A stretch of DNA of 64,000 nt from Dryomyza anilis (lineage: Eukaryota; Arthropoda; Insecta; Diptera; Dryomyzidae), in contig OX638130.1 in the NCBI GenBank assembly GCA_951804985.1, positions 117,689,593 to 117,753,592 on the forward strand. The letters are read 5' to 3'. The notes below the pieces were generated by a model, which saw only the letters and a list, made by a program, of their open reading frames with translations, did not search any database and was not told where the DNA came from. Each line of letters begins with the position of its first letter. Within the stretch, counting starts at the first letter, position 1. This document shows, in pieces, positions 46,501 to 56,000 of this stretch. The position numbers were made by a program, and so were the translations under genes.

Positions 46501-47477
46501 AAAAAAAAAAACAAATCAAGTAAATAGAATAAAATAATAAAAACAAAAAAATGTATAAAAATTAAAAAACAAAATGAAATAAAATAAAATTAAAAAACTA
46601 AATAAAATAAACAAAAAATTAAATTAAATATAAAAAAATCAAAAAATAAAATAAAGCTAAATGAAACAAAAAAAATAAAGAAAATAATGCAAAAAAAACT
46701 GAAAAAAAACAACTAAATTAAAAGAAAAAAAACAACGACAATCGAAAATAAAATACAAAAAATAATATAACAATATAAATTAAAACAAACATAATATCAA
46801 ATAATAATAAAATGATATCTTTAAAAAAAACTAGTTAAATAAAAAAAAATATTCAATGTAAAACAAATACATAAATTAAAACAATAACACAAATATAAAC
46901 TAAAATTTAATAATACAATTAAATAATATCTTAATTTAATAGTAATTAAAACAAATAAAATTAAATCAAATAATACAAAATCGAACGAAATAACACCAAA
47001 TAAAATATAATTTAATTCAATCAAACAAAATAATATAAAATCAAATAAATAAAATAAAACTCAAATAATATCACAAAATTAAATAAATTGTAATTAAACC
47101 AGCTAAAATCAAGTACAAGATAATAATGCAAAATAGAAATACAAGAAAATAAATAAATAAACAAACAAACAAACAAACAGAAAGAAATGTAATAAAAACA
47201 TTACAAATGAGAAAATGAAAAAGAATAATTAATAAAAAAATAAGATAAATAAGAAAAAAAATAAGATAAAAAAAAATAAAATAAAAAATAGCAATACTTA
47301 AAATTAAAAATTTAATTAAAAAATATTTGAACATTTCCTTGAAAAATATTTTTTATTAAAGATAATATAAGCATTTAAATATTTAATTAAATTATAAAAA
47401 TATTGTCTAAAATATAAAAAAAATCTGAAATGTTGGAATTCGGTTCAGGTGAAGGCACTTGGCACGCAAGTACGTTA

Positions 47478-47558
<81 letters not shown>

Positions 47559-50500
47559 AAATAAATAAATAAATAAATAAAAATAAAATATAACTCAATT
47601 CAATATAAAATGCAATAATAAATAAAAAAATAATAATTACAATAAAATAAATAAAAAAAAAAAACAAAATTAAAATAATTAATTAACTGGAATAATAAAT
47701 TAATATAAAAAGGAGTAGAGCAATTGAGAAGCTCATTTCCAAAACGTGCCATCCAGTCAAAATTCTAAAAAAAAGTTATTTATGTACTTTTGTTCGTCCT
47801 TAGGTGTCGAAAAAGTAAAAATAAAATCAGGTCTCAAAATAGACCATTTGCAAAGTAATTTGACTTTAAAATAACACTTTATTTCCAAAACATTATATTT
47901 TTCGAAAATGTAATTTCCAAAACGTGTTATATACAATATTATTTCCAAAACATTCCATTTGGAGAAAATTACATTTCCAAAACGTGCTATAGAACGAAAA
48001 CGTACTTCAAACAAATTAAGGAAACACATACCGATGGTACTATATATTTGCAACCTTTATACATGTAGCCATAATTTATGCGACATAAAAAATATTAATT
48101 TCTACCTATGAATTTCTACCTATCAATCTGGCAGAGGATGTAATGAAATTGCGTCGTACGTTTAGAGTAACACCCAAAATGATAATTATAAAGCCAAAAT
48201 TAAATCTGAAGATCATTAAAAATATTTGTTTTTCTATATAATCAAAACAAAAACTACACTACACTATGAGCCACAAGTTAAGTCTATCTCGAAAATCATA
48301 AAATTTAATTTGTTGCGGAAAGTGGAAAATATGTTAAAATATGTCACTTTATTGAAAAACAAAAAAAAAACACTATATTCTAAAGAGGCAAAATCCTTCT
48401 GTAGGTTAGCTTGAAGTCAAAATATTGAAACAAATGCTTTTATTAAGAATAACAATATGTTACACTAAAAGACTCTGTCTGGAAATGTTCCACTTCTTGT
48501 TTGGCAAAGTCTGACAAACACAGGTGTTCTAATTTAAAAATTATTCAAAATATCAGAAATCAAATAAGATTTTGTGAAACTTATATTGGAAATACTCTAT
48601 TAAGGAAAGGCTCATCATGAACAAGCTGCAAAAAAATTACATCCAAACTGTTTAAAGCAATGAGTTTAAATGTAGAGAATATTCCATTTTATTAAAAAAT
48701 GTTGGTCAATAATATTACTAAAGACTCAAATCCTGATGTGGAAATAACATTATTGAACAAGGATTATTTTAACCACTATTACCTTTGGTCTAAATAAAAA
48801 ACATGAACCAAATGCAAAATAAAATATTTTTTAATTCCAAAAAGTGCTATCTTTTAAAAATGTTATTTCCAAATAATGCTATGTGAGATTTCATTTCCAA
48901 AACATGCTATTTCAATTTTGAAAGCATTTATTAACATATATACGGTTCAAAAACGATTAATTTAAAAACTTGAATATACTAAGGATATGGCAAAGATCAA
49001 AAGTCTAAAAGACTCTTTGGTTCAAATTTGACTCTATCATGGTGTAAGAGTATTTCGCCTTTTACTCAAAACAGAGTTCGTTTCATATACCACGTTTTGG
49101 AAATGAGCTCCTCAATTAACAAAAAATAAATATATAAAAAATATAAAAAATATATTAACAAAAAAATATTTTTTTTAAGACATTTTCTCATAATTATAAA
49201 TCATGATGAAACCATAAAGGTGGAGTAAGCATTGAGACGAAATAATATTTTTTTAAAATAAAATCAATAATTTCTAATCAGTCGATTTTTAAAATTTGAT
49301 GCAAGCAGACGTGTTTTTCTTTATTTTAAGAAAAATGGTTTTTTTTTTATTTCAATAAATTATTTGAGCATTGAAAATAAAAATATGATTTCAAAATTCA
49401 ATTTTAAGATTTCCTCTCAAAAAATATGCCACCTTCATCATGATCATAGCCAATTTAAAAATAAATAAAATTAAATTTGTATAAAAAAGTTGTCAAAAAG
49501 CTGATTTTAATTTTAAAGTTGACTTTAAAATGTCTATTTTTTTAAATTTTCTTTGAATGATCTTTGATAAAAAAATTAAAATTAATTAATAAATATAAAT
49601 AAAAATTGTTAAAAAATAAAATATTCATAACAAATACATTTTATATCGACGCATCTTACGAAAAGTAACACATTTGAAATTTTTATATGTAAATTTTCAT
49701 ACAAAAATCTGAAACGCGTTAGTTTTCTTAAGAAGCGTCGATATTTTTTTTTAAACGACTTTTTTTTCACAGGCACCAAATGGTGTGGCACCGGTGATAT
49801 TGCCGACACCTACAACGATCTGGGCAACGAGGAGAACATGGATCGTTGCTGCCGACAGCACGATTTGTGTCCCGTCAAATTGCGTGCCTATCAAAAGAAA
49901 TATGAGCTGGTCAATGATTCGCTCTATACAAAGTAATAAAATTTAAATATGCTACGATTATTTTTGATTTGTAAAATGCAAAAATTATTTACAGATCGCA
50001 CTGCATCTGTGATGATATGTTGTACTCCTGCTTGAAGGCGACAAACACATCTGCATCACAGCTGATGGGTTCCATTTACTTTAATCTGGTGCAGGTAATT
50101 TGAAGAAACAAAAAAAACTACTAATTATATACTTTACTAAAAAGAGATTTTACTTAATTTTAGAGAAGAGTTTAAAAAAAGTTTCTATAAAAAGTGTCGA
50201 ATCTGTTGTATTACACTACTCGAAACGATTTCTTATATGGTTTCTCCATATATATATTTTCTATATAACTTGAGAATGCTGATTTTGTTTGCATACTCAG
50301 TTTTTTCTTATCGTGTAACGTTTTTGGAAATCGAAATTTTGTATCATTTTTAGACAGTTTTTAGTATAAAAAATTATAAAACTTAACAAAATTGGTTTTA
50401 CAAAAACTTTAAACGCAGTTTTTCTGCTAATTGTCAAGGCCAATTTTAATATTAAAACGAATTCCAACACACAAAGAAAAAGATAGGTAAATCTAACCGA

Positions 50501-52249
50501 AAAAGACGGTTAAAATTGCATTGACCGAAAAACGTGGTAAATCGAACCGACTAGAAATTGTTATAATTGTTAACCATGAAAAATAGTTAGGCTACCATGA
50601 ATAGTTCGTGTACCATGAAGAATAGTTTGTTTACCATTAAAAATAGTTTGTTTACCATTCAAAATTGTTCATGTACCATATTTATGGTTACTTTATTAAA
50701 ACAAAAAACTTTGGTTTTTAAAGAAATATATTATTTATTATTTTTATTTTATAAACACATATACATATAAGTTTATACATTTTACATTCATTAAATAATA
50801 TATGGCACACTGAGGCTTCACAATACATACGTTTGCTTTCCTCCAGGTTAATAGCTGGTGGCGGAATTCTGCTCTCGCACCAATAGTGTCTACTTTAAAC
50901 AGATCGGCACGGTCAAATATTGTAAGTTGTTCAGCGTTATACCTTTCGCTGGAATGGCACAAAATGAAATTAAAAAGAAAACAATTTCAATGCACCTTTT
51001 ACCTTTAAATTCGCCGCTTTTATGAGCAAATCCCTACTTGAAAATAAGTTGGCAAAAATGTGTCTCTTCTGGATCAGGAATATCCAGATCCTCTTCCTGC
51101 AGATCACTCAACACATTTAGCGAAAACGTATTTCTATTGATATAACACATTTAACTTAAATTTTCAACTCAATATCAACGAACGGCTTGTCTCACTTTGC
51201 TCAGAGAATTGTAACTTTACATTTTTAGAAGTAAGTCATACCATTTTGATGGTTAAATTTATATGGTACAATTTTTACGATTAGTTTTAACTATTTTCAT
51301 GGTTAAAAATGTATACAATTATTTTAACAATTTTATACTCATCAACAGTAGAGAAGAAAGATGGGCGCTACTTTGCGTCGGAACAATCTTTTCGGTTAGA
51401 TAACCAAACAAAATAGTAAATTTACAATTTTACTTGGTTAGTTTTACTATTTTGGTGGTAGACTATAGTAACTTTACAATTTTAGAGTTTAGTCATACCG
51501 TTTTTGTGGTTAAATTTATATGCTACAATTTTTACGATTAGTTTAACTATTTTTAAGGTTAAAAATTTCTAAATTTATTTTAGCAATTTTTTGTCGATTC
51601 GATTAACAACCTGAATTGTACTTTTTGTTTGTGTTTTCAATACAAAATAGAAAAATGGTTTATTAACAACTTTTTTCGGTTAGATTAACCTATCTTATTT
51701 TTCTTTGTGAATATTTTCCAGTTATTTAAAACTAAACATTGACATTTTTTTTATAATTTTCAATTATTTTTGTATTATTTTTTTAGTGTTTAAATCTTAA
51801 AAAGAAAACAATAAAATTATTAATGATTATTTAAAACATAGTTCAAGGGCAAAGGCAATTTTAATATTAAAAGAATCCCAATATTCCAATTAGTTTTACA
51901 GATATTTTAAACATTTAAAATTTTTTATAATTTTCAACTATTTTTGTTTTTTTTTGTGTTTAAATCTAAAAGAAAAACGACAAAATGATTAATCACTATA
52001 TAGAAAATAGACCAAACCAGCAATTAAAATTACAAACACTCTGAAATATACCCTTTCATATCGTATGGTAATTTGTTGAAAACTTTTCTATATTACAAAC
52101 TCTGTTGCAAAAGTCTCTTTTGTTTGAAAGCAAATCTAAAATATTTTAAAACTCTTTTTTTAATTAAAACTTGTGTCTTTTTCTAGGTACCTTGCTTGGC
52201 CGGCGACAATAACAACTATCAATATCGCGCCGCTAAAGAGGGTTTTTAA
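43510..52249 (+). CDS. Group III-like secretory phospholipase A2
   Basis: Exons 43510-43715, 43789-43905, 45968-46218, 49773-49932, 49995-50094, 52187-52249 join in one frame of 298 residues, all with GT..AG borders. The enzyme should hydrolyse the sn-2 ester of phospholipids outside the cell, using calcium. Residues 1-31 form a signal peptide with hydrophobic core FCIVLSAVFLGLL. Residues 195-200 (WCGTGD) are the calcium-loop start, and 217-222 (CCRQHD) hold the catalytic His221 and calcium-binding Asp222. Further conserved cysteines follow (CICDD, YSCLKA), and YFNLVQ-PC ends the domain. The N-terminal ~190 residues before the domain are longer than in minimal group III enzymes, as in several fly paralogues. 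ATG 43510 has CAAC before it and G after, a good fly start context; the upstream GTG-initiated extension is ignored. Introns 2, 3 and 5 are filled with TIR elements. Confidence 0.95.
44008..44302. mobile_element. Complete mariner-derived foldback MITE (D6)
   Basis: Two head-to-head 5' ends (arms ~125 bp) meet near 44130-44150. The right arm is followed by a 3' terminus (GTAGCGCTCTTATTGAAAAA). TA lies on both sides (44006-44007, 44303-44304), so the whole 295-bp unit appears to have moved as one piece. It lies in phospholipase intron 2. Confidence 0.88.
44307..45548. mobile_element. Long-TIR element (1.24 kb) in phospholipase intron 2
   Basis: The outer ~60 bp on each side are inverted copies (GGTACATCGATGTCAATAAT on the left, ATTATTGACATCGATGAACC on the right). 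Pairing continues ~160 bp inward (ACAGGGTGTTTAAGA, ATGACATAACCTAGTCA). TA flanks both ends. It contains one unit of the 38-kb satellite (about 45085-45350). No transposase is seen. Confidence 0.8.
45549..45967. other. Intron DNA before phospholipase exon 3
   Basis: AT-rich with no supported feature. The acceptor TATTTTTAAAG precedes 45968. Confidence 0.5.
46260..47700. repeat. A-rich low-complexity block with (AAAT)n microsatellite
   Basis: The plus strand is mostly A with T (AAATAAAATAAA). A clean tetranucleotide tract AAATAAATAAAT runs about 47478-47580, interrupted once. A short GC-richer piece (GGTTCAGGTGAAGGCACTTG) precedes it. Hydrophobic minus-strand frames here are artefacts. Confidence 0.8.
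47726..49113. mobile_element. GCTCATTTCCAAAACGTG-ended TIR element (1.39 kb)
   Basis: GAGAAGCTCATTTCCAAAAC at the left is mirrored by GTTTTGGAAATGAGCTCCTC at the right; AATT lies outside both ends. The core ATTTCCAAAACGTGCTAT recurs at least eight times beneath the termini (47880-48000 and 48830-48915), looking like transposase-binding sites. The interior has a short, interrupted Lys-rich frame near 48226-48414 but no recognisable transposase. Confidence 0.75.
49114..49645. other. Intron DNA
   Basis: AT-rich with no supported feature. Confidence 0.4.
49646..49741. mobile_element. 96-bp miniature of the TCGACGC family
   Basis: TCGACGCATCTTACGAAAAG and GTTTTCTTAAGAAGCGTCGA are inverted ends flanked by TA. 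The ends match those of 35147-36036. It ends 31 bp before phospholipase exon 4. Confidence 0.75.
50470..51709. mobile_element. CACAAAGAAAAAGATAGGT-ended TIR element carrying a gene fragment
   Basis: CACAAAGAAAAAGATAGGTA and its inverted partner CTATCTTATTTTTCTTTGTG enclose 1240 bp; the inverted ends cover ~37 bp (to AATCTAACCG). Subterminal zones have TGTTTACCAT-type repeats on the left and two copies of TACAATTTTTACGATTAGTT on the right. The centre holds a GC-richer, spliced-looking reading frame on the minus strand. Confidence 0.8.
50744..51150 (-). CDS. Two-exon captured gene fragment inside a TIR element
   Basis: Exon 1 (51150-51038) opens at an ATG and reads MCYINRNTFSLNVLSDLQEE, then DLDIPDPEETHFCQLIF. 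A donor GTAGGG and an acceptor (TTTTGTGCCATTCCAG) bound an 89-bp intron. Exon 2 (50948 downwards) continues in frame as NERYNAEQLTIFDRADLFKV, then DTIGARAEFRHQLLTWRKAN, and runs to a stop at 50744. The tail after GTATGT (about 50832) looks like read-through into non-coding sequence. Base composition is richer in G and C than the rest of the element. No confident homologue is recognised; the second exon weakly resembles the end of a SAM-type helical domain. It may be a transposon-captured host exon pair or the remnant of an element-encoded protein. Confidence 0.4.
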
Positions 52250-52405
52250 CGTTGGATGTGCTACTTAAATAGTTCTAAGTATTGCTAAGTTTTGTTGGTA
52301 TTTTTTTTCCACTCTCGTAGTTCTTTTGTAAATTTTGATTGCTGTATTTTTCGAAATCTGGTTGTAACTATATATGTTGTTATGCTATGCCCACAGCATA
52401 GGCTA

Positions 52406-52411
52406 AATAAA
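52406..52411 (+). terminator. Probable polyadenylation signal of the phospholipase gene
   Basis: AATAAA lies 157 bp after the stop codon, between the convergent phospholipase and AGTRAP genes. Confidence 0.6.
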
Positions 52412-53013
52412 ATTAAGTCTAAATTATTTATTTTTATAACGAACGTTAATAACTTTTTGTTTTCATTTTGTATATTATTAGTTAATTATTATAATTATAA
52501 GAAATGGCGAACATATTGACAGGTTTCGTAAATAACAAATGTAATGTTTTTGATATATGATATATGTTAACAAAATATATAAAATCTATATTATATTATA
52601 GAATTTAATAGTTTTCGAAATTAAATATATGCTAGAATTTTAAAGTTTGTAGTATTTAAAAGATTCTGGAATTTAATAGATTGCTGAATTTAAAAGTATC
52701 CAGTACTTAAAAGGTTTTACAATTTAATGTAATCTAGAATTTACAAAAGTCTAGCAATAAATTCCAATATTTTATATGTTTTTCAATTTATTAAACAATT
52801 TCTACAATTCAATAATTTCTAGATTTTTAATATTTTTCAAAATTTAACAAAGTTAACTAATTTCCAAAAATTTTTATAGTTAAATATGTGATTACAAAAA
52901 AAAGAACTTAATACAAACTATAAAGTGAAAATATAAGTTGTAGCTATACTTTTTAAATACATTGATAGTTCTTGCAACATTCTCGGCCTCCTTCCTCCAT
53001 CAGCGGCGGTGAC
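52412..53013. other. Intergenic space between convergent genes
   Basis: AT-rich. Must hold the AGTRAP 3' untranslated region (minus strand) on its right side; a minus-strand AATAAA-like word is read near 52752-52757. Otherwise nothing is seen. Confidence 0.45.
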
Positions 53014-56000
53014 TTAGAAAATACTAGGCACATTCGGTCCGGGATGTGAGTTCGTCGGTGTCGGTTGTGTCGGCACATCAATGTCCTGATAGCTACGCTG
53101 CTGACTGGTGGGAAATACCGCGCCCGTGGGCAACAGGCCACCGCGACTGCTATATTCACGCTGCAACAGCACCGAGGTCACGGGACGCAAGCACAGATTT
53201 ATAATGCAGAAAGCCAAGGCCCAGCCATCTGTAAACGAATGCAAATTAAATTAGAAACTCATTTAATTGCTTACGCAGTGGTAGAAAACACTTACTCATC
53301 AGTTGAACATACACTATAATGAATGCAATATCTAAGAAAATGCTACAAATATTTATCGAGAGCGCCTAGAAGAAAAATGGATGAAGAAAAAAGAAAAATT
53401 CGAATGAAAAATAAAGAAATGAATGCAGTGTTATGGCGTGTATTTAATTAGCAGCTAAACTAATGACAGCAAATTTGGTTTATTGAGTTTTAAACACGAA
53501 TGAGCTGTTTTCGATTTTATTATCAAACAGTTTTATTATCAAAACATGACAAGATTTAGTAAATATATTATGTATGGCTGACTTTTTGTCAAATAGAAAA
53601 TTCGACTTGAAAGGTGATCTCGTAACTCCTAATACCTGGTTTTCACTATGTCATTTTGTGCCATATTTGTTTTCGTACATTATTAAATTTTCATTGACCA
53701 TGTCAAACGATATCAAAATGCCAACATGTTGGCATTTTTTTTAAACTTTGCTATATCGAAAAACAACAAATTTGAGAAATTTTCGAACATGAAACTGACA
53801 CAAAATTGCATAGTGAAAACCAAGCATAATAAAGTCAATACGCGGATTCAAATAAGTCGCTAACGAACCGATCGTTTTAAAAAATTTAAATCTTTTTTGA
53901 AAGCCTAAATATATCTCATAGATGAATTTTTTGGATTCATGAAAATAATGTTCTTGAAAAATTCAAATTATTTCAAGGGCATCTTTTCAAAAATCCAAAA
54001 ATTTCATCAAAAAGATTTGTTTAGCCTCTTAGAAGAGCCTGGAATTTTTGAAATCGATCATTTCATTACCGCCTTATTTTATTTTGCGTTTTAGAAAATT
54101 TCATAGAATGTCATATTTTGAATTTCCCTCAATATTTTTAAGAACATTTATTACAAAAAGTCAGCAAAGAGATATATTTAGGCTTTCAGAAATTTTTTAA
54201 ATCAATCTCTTTAGGAGATTTGGTCATATAAGTCGGAAAATGCAGAACGTAGGGTACTCCTATACATATGTAATAGGGTCTGGTACGATAAATCGAAATT
54301 TAAAATATCGAAACTAAAAATAACGAAGACAAAAATGTAGAAAATAAAAATACCGAAACCTAAAAATGTCGAAAACAAAAATGTCGAAAACAAAAATATC
54401 GAAAAAAAAAAATTGAAAACTAAAATGTTGAAAAACAAAATGTCGAAAACTAAAAATGTCGAAATTTAATTAGCGAAAAATTTTGTTGCCGAAAAATGAA
54501 AATGTCGAAATGCCTTCAAAATACCATCTTGGAATTTAGCTCGTACACTTATAATAAATCAGCACAAATTTAGATTTTTTTTTTAAATGTACTTTTTTGA
54601 AGTTCAAAGATGATGACCATTGGCCATAAGATCATGTTAAGAAGACTTACATTTTCCAAAAGATTGTTTATTAGTTTTAAAACGAAACCTTAACGTAGTT
54701 TCTAGCATCAAGAGATATTTAGATAGTAGCAGAACCCGTGCACGACTCGTGCAAAGATTTTGTGAATGCAAGGATATGAAGCAATTTTATTAATACAAAA
54801 AAAACATTTTTGATATTTATATCAGGGACCTGTGCTTCGTTGTGGACGTTTTTATTGGCTTTATAAATGTAGTAACCAAAACAAAACTAATTCTCCGCTA
54901 AAACAACAATTCTTTCTCAGACTGTTCCCCCGTAGAATTCTTCCTAGTAGAATTCTTCCTAGTAGAATTCTTCCCCGTAGAATTCTTCCCCGTAGAGTTT
55001 TTCCCAGTAGAAGATTTAGTGTGGTGAGATTCGATGTGGTGAGTTTAGGTGTGGTTAATTTTGGTGTGGTGAGTTTTAGTGTGGTGTGTTTTAGTGTGGT
55101 GAATTTTAGTGTGGGGAGTTTAAGTGTAGTGAATCTTATTGTGGTGAGTTTTAGTGTGTTGAATTTGAGTGTGGTAAGTTTTTAGTGTGGTGAATTTTAG
55201 TATGGTGAGTTTTAGTGTGGTGGGTTTTAGTGTGGTGAATTTGAGTGTGGTGAATTTTAGTGTGGTTGATTTTGTTTTTGTGTTTTTGCTTTTGTTTTTT
55301 TTTTGTATTTGCATTTTTTGTTTCATCTTCTTAGCTTGTCTATGTGCCGAGTTATGTCGTTTTGAAAGTTTAGGTTGTATGGGAGGTGCCACGCCCCTTT
55401 GCCCAATCCTGCCCATATATAGCCTATGACACCCTCCGGACTCCATAGTATCCTGGTCCAAAATTTCAGTTAAATCAGTTCAGCGTTATGCTGGAACAAA
55501 CAGACAGACCGACAGACTGACAGACGGACCAAAAGTTTGATATATAGATGAACCACCCTACAAAAGTGATCTTTGACAATTTTTTTAACTTAGAACTGTA
55601 TTTCTGGAAAAAATGGTATCTCTGGAAATAGTTGTCGGAACAATATAAAAAAATGTTCAATGCAGATCTCGATGCCCGTTATCAGTTCCCAAAATTTCAT
55701 TAAAATCGAAGAGGGTGAGTTGCAAATCCTGGGAGATTTGGTATGGAATGGCTCATATACGATTTGAAATTTGTATTTTAATATTTTGATATTTCAGCAT
55801 TTTATTTATCGACATTTTTTGATATCTATATATATAAAAATGAAATGTCCTGTGTGTGCCAGAGCATCATGAGAGAACGAACAGACGGATTTGTATCTTC
55901 TTTTTGTATTTTGTTCGTGTCAATGCAAGAGTGGTTTAGAAAAAAAGAAAAGGCGGAAAAACCCAAAGGAAAATCCGGAAAATCGAAAAGATCTGAATTT

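Noticed and set aside
46821..47334. Two hydrophobic minus-strand frames in phospholipase intron 3
   Set aside because: Same composition artefact of an A-rich block.
54832..55461. Overlapping frames with VVSFSVVNFSVV or TTLKFTTLK repeats on both strands
   Set aside because: They come from the TTTTAGTGTGGTGAG minisatellite inside Helitron copy 2; both strands are open because the unit is a multiple of three.
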